NCBI GenBank assembly: GCA_934462825.1
Contig: CAKSIP010000002.1
Location: forward strand, 1 to 64,000
From: an uncultured Eubacteriales bacterium
Lineage (GTDB): Bacteria; Bacillota; Clostridia; Oscillospirales; CAG-272
Direction: 5' to 3'
DNA length: 64,000 nucleotides
Below are positions 17,732 through 25,944 of this stretch, piece by piece. Both the position numbers and the translations under genes were made by a program. A model generated the notes under the pieces. It was not told the DNA's origin. It was given only the letters and a program-made list of their open reading frames with translations, and did no database searches. Position 1 is the stretch's first letter; each line of letters begins with the position of its first letter.

Positions 17732-18988
17732 TCACTTTTTCTGCTGGTTTTCGCTTGTTTTTCCGCTTGGGGCTTTGGCTTTCCCCTTGCTTTTGCCTTT
17801 GCCTTTGCCCTTACCGCGAGGGAAAAGAATGTGCTCGGCCACCGCCGGCAGTCCCAAAAAGAAGGTGTTGCGGACGATGCCCGCCGCGTCGGGATCCTCG
17901 TCAAACGGAACGAGCGCCAGGGCCGGCTCCGCCTCCATGAGCGTGGCGATCATCGCCACACGCACCTGCTCCCGGCACGCCTTGTCAAAATCGTCGCCGT
18001 AAACCGCGCGCAAGGCGTTAAAGCGCCCCCGTCGCGCGTCCTCGTCAAAATCGTCGGCGGCGTCGGCCAAATAAATCCAATGTCCGATGGCGCGGCCGAT
18101 CGGCGCGGCGATGCGCCGCTCCTTTTCGGGCAGGCCGAAAGAAAGCACCGCGCCAAGCAGGCGGCCGCAAACCGCGGCCGGGCGATCCGCCGAGGGGAGA
18201 TCGTCAGGCGACGACATGGTGGGTTCATGAGGGGTTCCGCTCGGTGCGTCGGGCGAGGGCGCGGCGGGTTCATGAGGGGTTCCGCTCGGTGCGTCGGGCG
18301 AGGGCGCGGCGGGTTCATGAGGGGTTCCGCTCGGTGCGTCAGGGGACGGCGTAGCGGTTTCATGAGGGGTTCCGCTCGGCGTGTCGGGCGAAGGCGTAGC
18401 GGATTCATAAGGGGTTCCGCTCGGCGCGTCGGGGGACGGCGCGGCGGTTTCATGAGGGGTTCCGCTCGGCGTGTCGGGGGATGGGCGGGTACCCTTGGGG
18501 CGCCGGTTTTCCTCCATCGCCGCTTCGATGGCGGCGATTTCGGCAAGGCAGGCCGCGATCTGCTCCTCCAGCGCCGAAATTCCCGCGATTTTTTTCAAAG
18601 CGCGGCGGCGGGCATGCGCCAAAAAGGGAAGGAGCAGCCATGCGCCAAGGCGGCGCAGTCCGGTTTCGTCGTGCAAATCGTCGCGGCACTTTCCATAGGA
18701 AAGCAAAGCCGCCGCGCCGGCGCAATAGCGAAGCGTTTCGTTTTCGCAGGCCGTCGGGCGCTTGCGCGTCGGATGCACAAAGCACCGCTTTTGCTCAAAC
18801 GCGGGCACTTCTCCGATCAAGCCCATACGGACGATGGCGAGAAACACAAAATCATAGCTCAAGGTCACACGGGAAAACGCCCCGGTCACGTGGCGCATGG
18901 CATGGCAGAGGCCGCAATACACCGCGCGGTAATATTCCGATTCCCGCACCTTCAGCTCTGCATTTTTCGGCCGGATGTATCCAAACAC
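17732..18988 (-). CDS. DUF5685-family protein with PSPDxPSGTPHE repeat linker
   Basis: The N-terminal part begins FGYIRPKNAELK and contains YYRAVYCGLCHAM, characteristic of DUF5685, with more Cys residues near 68, 82 and 102. A second conserved part lies near the end (IGRAIGHWIYLADAADDFDEDARRGRFNAL). Between them are six copies of a 15-residue PSPDAPSGTPHE unit, encoded by a 45-bp tandem repeat. The tail is KGKGKGK-rich and basic. The start is taken as GTG 18988, 7 nt after AAAGGGGG; the frame remains open for about 420 nt upstream without support. Function unknown. Confidence 0.8.
   Translation of the reverse strand: MFGYIRPKNAELKVRESEYYRAVYCGLCHAMRHVTGAFSRVTLSYDFVFLAIVRMGLIGEVPAFEQKRCFVHPTRKRPTACENETLRYCAGAAALLSYGKCRDDLHDETGLRRLGAWLLLPFLAHARRRALKKIAGISALEEQIAACLAEIAAIEAAMEENRRPKGTRPSPDTPSGTPHETAAPSPDAPSGTPYESATPSPDTPSGTPHETATPSPDAPSGTPHEPAAPSPDAPSGTPHEPAAPSPDAPSGTPHEPTMSSPDDLPSADRPAAVCGRLLGAVLSFGLPEKERRIAAPIGRAIGHWIYLADAADDFDEDARRGRFNALRAVYGDDFDKACREQVRVAMIATLMEAEPALALVPFDEDPDAAGIVRNTFFLGLPAVAEHILFPRGKGKGKGKSKGKAKAPSGKTSENQQKK
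18225..18480. repeat. In-frame 45-bp tandem repeat inside the DUF5685 gene
   Basis: About six copies of a 45-bp unit (GGTTCATGAGGGGTTCCGCT then CGGTGCGTCGGGCGAGGGC with substitutions) encode the 15-residue Pro/Ser/Thr/Asp linker unit. The copy number is expected to vary between strains. Confidence 0.9.
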
Positions 18989-19498
18989 CGTGTTTCCCCC
19001 TTTCTTGCTCGGCCGGGCGGCCGATGGGCTTTGCTTTTTTTCTTTCGGTTGGCTCTGTCGGGCGGCACAAGGGCACAACCCAAGGTGAACGGCGCGCAAG
19101 AGCGCTGCCCAAGGCGGGCGGCACAAAGGCACAACCCAAGCTGGCGCGGCGCGCAAGGGCGCCCATACTGCGTATATTATATCATACTTCCTTTTGAAAT
19201 ACCACTGCTTTTTTGTGAAAACGCGCCGGTTTTTCGCCGTCCGTCCGGCCAAAAGAAAAAGAGCGCCCCCGCCCAAGAAAAAAGATCGCCCTCCCCCGTG
19301 CCGCATCGCTTTGGGGCGGCGGTTGGAGGGCAAACCCGGTTTCACGGAAAGTCCGCGCGAGGCGTCGCTCCACGCGGGGGGCTTTTCCCCAAAAAAGACC
19401 TTCCCGCCCAAGAAAAAAGATCGCCCCGCCCAAGAAAAAAAGGCACGCCCCCGCCCTCAGCGAGCAGGCGCGCCCAAATAAATGCTTTTCCCCAACGC
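18989..19498. other. Leader and intergenic repeats upstream of the DUF5685 gene
   Basis: No gene is supported here. Two copies of a 56-bp unit lie at 19059-19165 (core GGGCGGCACAAGGGCACAAC then CCAAG). A - strand extended -10 (TGATATAAT, 19184-19176) without a good -35 probably starts the DUF5685 transcript, which would place the 56-bp repeats in its leader. At 19265-19440 a segment CCCAAGAAAAAAGATCGCCC recurs three times. Confidence 0.55.
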
Positions 19499-19540
19499 AA
19501 AAGGCCGCTCCAAAACCCTTTCGGATTTGGGAGCAGCCCG
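19499..19540 (-). terminator. Terminator of the foldase gene
   Basis: On the - strand GGCTGCTCC and GGAGCGGCC pair (one G-U), extended by AAA/TTT, around a 10-nt loop and followed by TTTTG. It sits 25 bp beyond the stop codon. Confidence 0.75.
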
Positions 19541-19565
19541 GTTTGTTGATTTGTTTTTGCGTTTA

Positions 19566-21377
19566 TCAGAAGTCCATCTGATTGATGGCCTTGTCGTTGA
19601 CGGTCACGGTGTATTTCGCAACCACGCCGTCGCTCCACTTTTTCAGGTTGTCTTTGTACAAGTCCTCTTTGCAGTGTACGCGCCAAGCCTCGGCACCCTG
19701 TGCCACGTAGTACATGACATGGTAACCGTAGGTGGATTCCACCACTTCCACGTCGCCGACCTTGCGGTTTTCGTCAAACAGCCAATTTTCCACGGCCTTG
19801 ACCATGTCGCCGGGGCAAACGTCGCTGTAGAATGCCTTGGAATCCTGGTTGTTGTTGTCCTTTTTCGCCAGCGCTTCAAAGGCTTCCTTCGTCTTTTCGC
19901 CGGCCAAAAACTCCTTCATCAGCGCCTCGGCCTTGGCCTTGGCTTCCTCATTGGCCTTCTTCTTTTCCTCATCGGTGCCGCTCGTCGCAAACTTTCTGAG
20001 AATGTGGCCAAATTCCACCGACTTGGTGGTTTCGGTGTATCTCGGCTTTACGATGTAGAACACCTGCGAGGTGAAGGTTTCTCCGGTGGTGGTCGTCGTC
20101 GTTGCGGCCTTTTCCTCGGTCTTGTCTTCGTCCTTTTTGTCGTCCTTCTTTTCGTCGCTGTTGAAAATCTTTGTGTCGCCGACCTTACGGGCTTCGTCGA
20201 ACACCCAGATCATTTCATCCTTGGAATCGGAATACGAGGCTCTCTTTTGGAGAATGCCGTCATACGACTTTTTCACGGAGGTAAACACGGCGTTGCGGAT
20301 CGCGTCGATGGCGCCGTCGAAGGCGGTGTTTCCGCTCTTTTCAAAATCGTCGGTGGTTTTGTCGTTCAGGATGGCATCCAAAATCAGCTTGCGGATGGCT
20401 TCCTTTCTCTTGGCCAGCTCCTCTTTGTCGGGGATGTCGGAATCCTTCAGCGTGGGCTTGTCGCCGCCCTTGAGCTTTTCGATGGTGCTGGTGTAGGTCG
20501 AATCGTACTGATCCTCAAACCAGAAGTTGATCATAAAGGTACGGAATTCTTCCTCGGTCTTGCAGGCGGCCAGCTTTTCGGCATTTTCCTTTGCCTTGGC
20601 CACGTCGGCCTCATACTGCTTCTTTTCCTCCTCGGACGCCTGATCGCCCTTCTTTGTGAGCTTGGCGTCGAAGGTGATCTTCAGGTAGTCGGCCTTGAAG
20701 TAATCGCTCTTATGATTGTTATAGTAGCTGTCCACATCGGCGTCGGTGATTGCATTTTTGATGCTTTCATCCTGCTGATTGTAGAATTTGGAGGCAAGCG
20801 CGCTGTATTCCAGCACGGTGCGGATGTCGCTCTTTTTCACGCCGTCGCCATAAGCGGTGGAGAGGTAGGACGAGGTGGAGGGGTAGCCGGCCTTGGAGGC
20901 GGCCTTGTCCAGCTCCTTGATTGCGTCCTTGATTTCCTGCTTTTCCTCCTCGTTCAGCGTCACGCCGGCCGCCTTAGCCGCTTCCAAAAGGGCTAACGTC
21001 TGCTTGGCGTTGTCGGAGGCTCTTTTCCAGAAGAACTCGAACCAGGTTCCGTCAAAGGAGCCGATCAAATACTTTACGTACGAGTTGTTGTTGTTGACCT
21101 TTTGCGATTTGAGGGAGGTATACACGTTGATACCGAGGGCCGATGCGTAGGTGTAATATGTTTCATATTGTTTCATAAATACATACTGCATCATGGTGGT
21201 GGAGTATGCATAATTGTCGGATTTGAAAGCCTTGGTGGAGCGTTTTACAACGCCGGTGGATTGAATGAAAATAAACACGATGGAAGCCACGAGGATCAGT
21301 GACACCACAACCAGCATTACCTTCATCCAAATGTTCGCACCGTTGCTCGGCGCGGTTTTTCTGTTTGCGTTTGCCAT
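19566..21377 (-). CDS. Membrane-anchored SurA/PrsA-like parvulin foldase
   Basis: A 603-residue protein with one N-terminal transmembrane helix (residues about 16-42) and no lipobox. A long Lys/Glu/Asp-rich helical region follows, resembling the SurA N-terminal chaperone domain (around ITDADVDSYYNNHKSDYF). Near residue 485 a parvulin-like isomerase domain begins (SVEFGHILRKFAT) and closes with STYGYHVMYYV, equivalent to the usual G-x-H-I/V segment. It probably folds secreted proteins at the outer face of the membrane. ATG 21377 (MANANRK) is chosen over an upstream extension lacking a ribosome binding site. It is the second extracytoplasmic isomerase in the window. Confidence 0.82.
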   Translation of the reverse strand: MANANRKTAPSNGANIWMKVMLVVVSLILVASIVFIFIQSTGVVKRSTKAFKSDNYAYSTTMMQYVFMKQYETYYTYASALGINVYTSLKSQKVNNNNSYVKYLIGSFDGTWFEFFWKRASDNAKQTLALLEAAKAAGVTLNEEEKQEIKDAIKELDKAASKAGYPSTSSYLSTAYGDGVKKSDIRTVLEYSALASKFYNQQDESIKNAITDADVDSYYNNHKSDYFKADYLKITFDAKLTKKGDQASEEEKKQYEADVAKAKENAEKLAACKTEEEFRTFMINFWFEDQYDSTYTSTIEKLKGGDKPTLKDSDIPDKEELAKRKEAIRKLILDAILNDKTTDDFEKSGNTAFDGAIDAIRNAVFTSVKKSYDGILQKRASYSDSKDEMIWVFDEARKVGDTKIFNSDEKKDDKKDEDKTEEKAATTTTTTGETFTSQVFYIVKPRYTETTKSVEFGHILRKFATSGTDEEKKKANEEAKAKAEALMKEFLAGEKTKEAFEALAKKDNNNQDSKAFYSDVCPGDMVKAVENWLFDENRKVGDVEVVESTYGYHVMYYVAQGAEAWRVHCKEDLYKDNLKKWSDGVVAKYTVTVNDKAINQMDF

Positions 21378-21694
21378 TGTAAGCGTATGCCTTTCTCGAC
21401 AGCTTGCGCGAAAAATTTCCGAAAGGAGACGCAAGCGACGGCGTGAAAAAGTGTATTTAGATCCGAGGAATCTATTTTTCACGCGAAATCCTGCCTTGTT
21501 CCCGTCGCTCCGTCTGTGACGGTCGGCGGGGAAAAGAGGGAGGTTTACCGCGGGAAATGCGCCTTTCACCGATTGGCGACGGAAAAGCGCTTCCCCCATC
21601 AGGGCAATGTCTATATTATATATCGACAGCGCCCCCGTTTTTTTAACACATTGTTAATTCGGTATAAAATTTTGATGAACGAGCGCACGGGTTC

Positions 21695-23368
21695 TCACAC
21701 GTACATCACGATCGGCAGCACCATGGGGCGCCGTTTGGTCTTGCTGTAGAGGAACTTGGAAAGCTCGTCCTTGACCTTTTGCTTGATCTGGGAGCGGTCG
21801 GCTCTGGGGTTTTCCATGGAGGAAAGCATGGTGTTCAGCGCCAGCTTGCGAACCTGCTCAAACAGCTCCTCCGATTCGCGGACATAGACGAAGCCGCGGG
21901 ACACGATGTCCGGCCCGGAAAGGATCACCCGGTCGTGGATGTCGATGGTGGCCACCACGATCACAAGGCCGTCCTGCGAGAGGTGCTTGCGGTCGCGCAG
22001 GACAATGTTGCCCACGTCGCCGACGCCGTAGCCGTCCACCAGCACCTTGCCGGCCGTGACCGTTTCGCCCCATTTGGCGCCCCGCTTGTCGATTTCCAGC
22101 ACTTTGCCCGGTTCGGGCATGAAAATGTGCTCGCTGTCCATTCCCATATACTTCGCCAGCGAGATGTTGGCCGACAGATGGCGATATTCGCCGTGCACGG
22201 GCATAAAGTATTTGGGCTTTGTGAGCGCCTGCATGAGCTTCAGCTCCTCCTGGCAGGCGTGGCCGGACACATGCACCTCCGCCACGGCGTCGTGCAGTAC
22301 CGTTACCCCGCTGCGGAGCATTTCGTTGATCACGCGATCCACCAGCTTTTCGTTGCCGGGGATGGCGCTGGCCGAGAGGACAACCAGATCCTGCGGGCCG
22401 AGCTTGACCTGCGAGTGGTCGGAAAAGGCCATGCGGTAGAGCGCGGACATCGGCTCGCCCTGGCTGCCGGTGGTAATCAGCGTCAGCTGTTCGGGGCGGT
22501 ATTTTTTTATGTCATTGATGTCAATGAGCGTTTTTTCGGGCAGCTTCATGTACCCAAGCTCGGTGGCGGCCCCCAGCACGCTGATCATGCTGCGGCCGGT
22601 CACGGCGACCTTGCGCCCGTGCTTGGCGCTGATGTCGATGATCTGCTGCACACGGTGCACGTTGGAGGAAAAGGTGGCGATGATCACGCGCTTATCGACG
22701 TTGTCGCGGAAAATCCGCTCCAAGGAGCCGCCCACCTTCTTTTCCGACATGGAAAAGCCGGGGCGTTCCGCGTTGGTGGATTCGCACAGCAAGAGCGTCA
22801 CGCCCTTTTGTCCCAGCTCCCCGAGGCGGGTAATGTTCATCATTTCACCTTCGATGGGGGAGGTGTCGAGCTTGAAGTCGCCGGTGTGAATGACCGTGCC
22901 GACCGGGGTGCTGACGGCCAGGCAGCAGGCGTCGGCAATGGAGTGGTTGACGCGGATAAATTCGACGCCGAATACGCCGAGGCGCACGGTGTCGCCGGCC
23001 TTCACGCAATGCAGGCTCGGTTCGTTCGGGGGTTTCAGCTCCTGCAGCTTGTTGCGAATGATTCCGAGGGTAAGCTTGGTGCCGTAAATGGGGGGATTGA
23101 TCGAGCGCAGCACGTAGGGAACGGCGCCGATGTGGTCTTCGTGGCCGTGCGTGAGCACGATGCCGCGGATTTTTTCCTTATTGGCTTCGAGGTAGCTTAT
23201 GTCGGGAATCACCAGATCGATGCCGGGCATTTCCTCATCGGGAAAGCCAAGGCCGCAATCAATCACGAGGATGTCGTTTCCGTATTCCAGCGCCGTCATG
23301 TTTTCGCCGATTTCCGTTACGCCGCCGAGGGGAATGACACGGAGTTTATTTTTTGTTTTTCTTGGCAT
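21695..23368 (-). CDS. rnj: Ribonuclease J
   Basis: A 557-residue metallo-beta-lactamase/beta-CASP nuclease. The active-site motif HGHEDHIGA is at about residues 74-82, followed by the downstream ligands HTGDFKLD (about 159) and HVSGHA (about 366). The length and the C-terminal dimerisation domain match RNase J of Firmicutes, which carries out 5'-3' exonucleolytic and endonucleolytic mRNA decay and rRNA maturation. Only one rnj copy is in view. It is transcribed from a perfect promoter almost 700 bp upstream, giving a very long leader that also contains an unusual hexamer repeat. Confidence 0.96.
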   Translation of the reverse strand: MPRKTKNKLRVIPLGGVTEIGENMTALEYGNDILVIDCGLGFPDEEMPGIDLVIPDISYLEANKEKIRGIVLTHGHEDHIGAVPYVLRSINPPIYGTKLTLGIIRNKLQELKPPNEPSLHCVKAGDTVRLGVFGVEFIRVNHSIADACCLAVSTPVGTVIHTGDFKLDTSPIEGEMMNITRLGELGQKGVTLLLCESTNAERPGFSMSEKKVGGSLERIFRDNVDKRVIIATFSSNVHRVQQIIDISAKHGRKVAVTGRSMISVLGAATELGYMKLPEKTLIDINDIKKYRPEQLTLITTGSQGEPMSALYRMAFSDHSQVKLGPQDLVVLSASAIPGNEKLVDRVINEMLRSGVTVLHDAVAEVHVSGHACQEELKLMQALTKPKYFMPVHGEYRHLSANISLAKYMGMDSEHIFMPEPGKVLEIDKRGAKWGETVTAGKVLVDGYGVGDVGNIVLRDRKHLSQDGLVIVVATIDIHDRVILSGPDIVSRGFVYVRESEELFEQVRKLALNTMLSSMENPRADRSQIKQKVKDELSKFLYSKTKRRPMVLPIVMYV

Positions 23369-23712
23369 TGTTTGTTTGGATTCCTTTCTTTGGTGGATCG
23401 GCCGCCGCTCTTGCGCCGCTCTTGCGGTTTGCGCGAGGGGGGCGAGCCTTTCCCTTCAAATTTTCGTTTTCGTGTTTTTGTTTTTTGTTTTTTCTTTTTG
23501 CTTTTGCCGTTTCAAAATGGTTTGTTTTCGTATGTTTGTTTTTCGGATTGGTGGAATTTTGACAGATCGGTTGGCTTTTTTGTTTTTTGTCGGAAAAAGG
23601 GAACGTGCAAACGTGCGAAGGCGCAAAGGCAGGGAAACAGGGAAGCAGATAACGCGAAAAAAGCACGCCATCGGCCGGCACAAAACGGGGTGCCAAAAAG
23701 CCCATGCGAGCG

Positions 23713-23848
23713 CAATGGCAATGGCAATGGTCTTGACAATGACAACGGCTATGGCCTTGGCAAAGGCAAAGGCCGTGACAAAGACAAAGGCAATGGCCTT
23801 GGCACTGACACTGACAATGGCCATGGCCCCGGCCATGACAATGAAAAA
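23713..23848. repeat. Degenerate hexamer repeat in the RNase J leader
   Basis: About 22 degenerate copies of AATGGC/CTTGGC/AAAGGC/GACAAT-type hexamers occur in a row. On the - strand this part of the rnj leader reads as alternating GCCATT/GCCTTT. The open frames through it (Ala/Ile-rich or Cys/His-rich depending on frame) look like by-products of the hexamer period. Confidence 0.8.
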
Positions 23849-24062
23849 CGCAACAAAACCGGCCGAGCCTCTCCACGCACACGCCCCCGTGGAGGATTTC
23901 GAGCCGACAGATTCACTTTTTCCAACGGAGTTTTCCTCCGGCCACCCGTGGGGTACGCCCGCAGAAATCCGGGAAAGCTCCGAAAGTCCGATCTCACTTT
24001 TCCGGCGCTTCGACTGCAACGGGCAGGCGAAGGAAAAACCCGGCCGGAAAATTCTACGAATT

Positions 24063-24091
24063 ATTATACACGATTCCCCTCCGCTTGTCAA
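24063..24091 (-). promoter_or_regulatory. Sigma-A promoter of RNase J with a ~690-nt leader
   Basis: Read on the - strand: TTGACA (24091-24086), 17-bp spacer, TATAAT (24068-24063). The predicted start is near 24056, whereas the rnj start codon is at 23368. No supported gene lies between them. Confidence 0.85.
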
Positions 24092-24143
24092 CCCCACCGC
24101 ACGGAAAAAATCCGAAAGGGAAAAAGGTGCCCGCCACCGGCCC

Positions 24144-24229
24144 CTTTTTACAAATGCTTTTTTACAAATGCCTTTTTACAAATGCTTTTTGTAAAAAGCC
24201 TTTTTACAAATGCCTTTTTACAAAAAAGG
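24144..24229. repeat. 12-14-bp repeat with internal hairpin downstream of the small membrane protein gene
   Basis: The unit TTTTTACAAATGC occurs about six times, once in inverted orientation, so that CTTTTTACAAA and TTTGTAAAAAG form a hairpin at 24172-24198. It lies just past the 3' end of the - strand gene at 24255 and may terminate it. Confidence 0.7.
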
Positions 24230-24254
24230 GGGGGAAATCCTCTGCCTACCCTTT

Positions 24255-24605
24255 TTATAAAAGAGTAGAAAGCCACCAAAAAAGGCCGGCGCCGGCGCTC
24301 ATGCCGAGGACAAACGCCGTCAAAAGCCCCAAAAGCCGCCTCGGGCGGCGCCGCGGCACGTCCGCGCCGCCCTCCCAAAGGCTCCGGCTTCCCTCCGGCG
24401 CGCCCTTCCGATTTTCGCAGATCATCCGATCCGCCTCGCGCAACAGCTCGTTTTCGCCCATGCTGTTACATTCGGGCGTGTTCCGCATCAGAAAAAAGGC
24501 CGTTTCAAACAAGCTGCCCTCCTTGCCGGGAATCATCACCATTTTCCGCTGCACGCCGCGCAGTCCCTCGCAACGGCCGCCCCGTTTGTTTTCCTTCAAT
24601 TTCAT
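24255..24605 (-). CDS. Small membrane protein of unknown function
   Basis: A 116-residue protein: a basic N-terminus (MKLKENKRGGRC), a conserved-looking core (VMIPGKEGSLFETAFFLMR), a polar middle (GENELLREADRMICENR) and one C-terminal transmembrane helix (LLGLLTAFVLGMSAGAGLFWW). ATG 24605 is 10 nt after GGAGG. An in-frame upward extension consists entirely of Lys/Ser repeats produced by a tandem repeat and is rejected. It is the gene nearest to the AbrB-dnaA side on the - strand. No function can be assigned. Confidence 0.65.
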   Translation of the reverse strand: MKLKENKRGGRCEGLRGVQRKMVMIPGKEGSLFETAFFLMRNTPECNSMGENELLREADRMICENRKGAPEGSRSLWEGGADVPRRRPRRLLGLLTAFVLGMSAGAGLFWWLSTLL

Positions 24606-24617
24606 AGTAGCACTGCC

Positions 24618-24835
24618 TCCTATTTTGGCTTTTGACTTTTGGCTTTTAACTTTCGACTTTTGGCTTTCGGCTTTTGGCTTTCGGCTTTCGGCTTTTAACT
24701 TTTGGCTTTTAACTTTCGACTTTTGGCTTTCGGCTTTTGGCTTTCGGCTTTCGGCTTTTAACTTTTGGCTTTTGACTTTTGACTTTTGGCTTTTGACTTT
24801 TGGCTTTTGACTTTCGGTTTTCGGCTTTCGGCTTC
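24618..24835. repeat. Large degenerate heptamer-like repeat (CTTTTGG/CTTTCGG/CTTTTAA)
   Basis: About 210 bp is built from 6-7-bp pyrimidine-rich units such as CTTTTGG, CTTTCGG, CTTTTGA and CTTTTAA. It lies directly upstream of the small membrane protein gene, separated from its ribosome binding site by a few bases, so it belongs to that gene's leader or promoter region. The same kind of array appears near 39095-39190. The rest of the gap to 25257 is AT/CT-rich with no supported gene. Confidence 0.85.
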
Positions 24836-25257
24836 CATCGTTTTTCTTTCCCCGCGCCGCCCTCGCTCGGCGGCGTCCGATTGCCCCGTACACCGCGCCC
24901 CGACGGCCACGCCGCCCGTCGCCCCTGTTTTTCTGTTTTTCTGCTTCTCGGCTTCTCTGCTTCCATTATGGCCGCCCCGAGAAAAAATCATTCACTTTTT
25001 TCCATTTTTCATATTTTCATATTTTTATCTTTTCTTTTCATCTTTTCAACTTTTCATCGGGCGGAATCGGCTTGCATCGTTGCATCGGTTCCGAAAACAC
25101 CCAAAACGCAAAAAACACAAAAAGTTTCGATTGACTTTTTTCGACGCCGTTCGACTTCTTTCTGCCCGATTTTCCCTTTTTTTGGCCAAAAAATCGGTCG
25201 AATCGTGACGGCTGGAAAGAAAAATAAAAAATCTCCAAAAAATTCCACGTTAACCTC

Positions 25258-25286
25258 TTGACATACAGGATTTTACAGTGTATAAT
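25258..25286 (+). promoter_or_regulatory. Perfect sigma-A promoter of the AbrB-type gene
   Basis: TTGACA (25258-25263), 17-bp spacer, TATAAT (25281-25286). A leader of about 150 nt precedes the start codon. Confidence 0.93.
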
Positions 25287-25442
25287 TAGAGCACGATGAA
25301 AATGCTTCTTGAATTGACAAATTATTACTTGCCTTTGCCCGCCTGATAACGAGGCCGGCAGAAAAACGCAAGAAAAAGAAAAATTTTTCATGAAAGAGCC
25401 TTTTCATACATAAAAAAATGAAAATAAGCGAGGGTAAAAATC

Positions 25443-25688
25443 ATGAAATCAACCGGAGTGGTGAGACGCGTAGACGAGCTGGGACGCATTGTTCTTCCCA
25501 TGGAAATTCGCAAGGTTTTGGAAATCAATGTCAAGGATCCCGTGGAAATTTTTACGGATGAGGACGCCATCGTGCTGAGAAAATATCAGCCGGCCTGCAT
25601 TTTTTGCGGAAATGCCGACAACGTGATTTATTTCGGCAACAAGCGGATCTGCCGTGAATGTCTGGAAAAACTCAAAAAGCAGAACTGA
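25443..25688 (+). CDS. AbrB/SpoVT-family transition regulator with C-terminal zinc pair
   Basis: An 81-residue protein. Residues 1-47 form the swapped-hairpin AbrB DNA-binding domain (STGVVRRVDELGRIVLPMEIR is the family signature). The second half has CIFCG and CREC, a likely zinc-binding knuckle common in clostridial AbrB proteins. It is expected to be a dimeric or tetrameric DNA-binding regulator of growth-phase genes. It has its own perfect promoter and strong terminator and sits immediately upstream of dnaA. Confidence 0.93.
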   Translation: MKSTGVVRRVDELGRIVLPMEIRKVLEINVKDPVEIFTDEDAIVLRKYQPACIFCGNADNVIYFGNKRICRECLEKLKKQN

Positions 25689-25710
25689 TTCCCCCCCTTC
25701 CATATTGCAA

Positions 25711-25757
25711 AGATAGAGCGAAAAACTCATTTTGAGTTTTTCGCTCTATCTCTTTCT
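25711..25757. terminator. Long-stem terminator between abrB-type gene and dnaA
   Basis: An 18-bp stem, AGATAGAGCGAAAAACTC with its exact complement and a 5-nt loop, is followed by a CT-rich tail. It isolates dnaA transcription. Confidence 0.88.
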
Positions 25758-25838
25758 CTTTCTCTTTGTTTAATAAAACGGCCGAAACCGCCTTGCAAAA
25801 GAAAGCCCCCTGTCTTTTCTGAATGTTTAAAAATTGTA

Positions 25839-25867
25839 TTGTAATTTTAAGAGTTATATGATATAAT
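25839..25867 (+). promoter_or_regulatory. dnaA promoter in an AT-rich segment
   Basis: TTGTAA (25839-25844), 17-bp spacer, TATAAT (25862-25867). Two further TATAAT-like boxes follow before 25903. The stretch 25825-25905 is by far the most AT-rich around dnaA and could also unwind at the origin. I found no consensus DnaA box here. Confidence 0.7.
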
Positions 25868-25944
25868 ATATAATGTTATAACATATAGTAGTATTATAAT
25901 AAGCGAAGTGCGATTTCTCGCCGGAAAGGAATGCTCTCTACCTT

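Noticed and set aside
23346..23882. Cys/His-rich frame in the RNase J leader, and an Ala/Ile-rich hydrophobic frame at 23456-24097
   Set aside because: Both are produced by the hexamer repeat. The first overlaps the rnj start in another frame; the second starts upstream of the mapped promoter start.
24606..24893. Lys/Ser-rich N-terminal extension of the small membrane protein
   Set aside because: It is a translated heptamer-like repeat; a GGAGG site marks the ATG at 24605.
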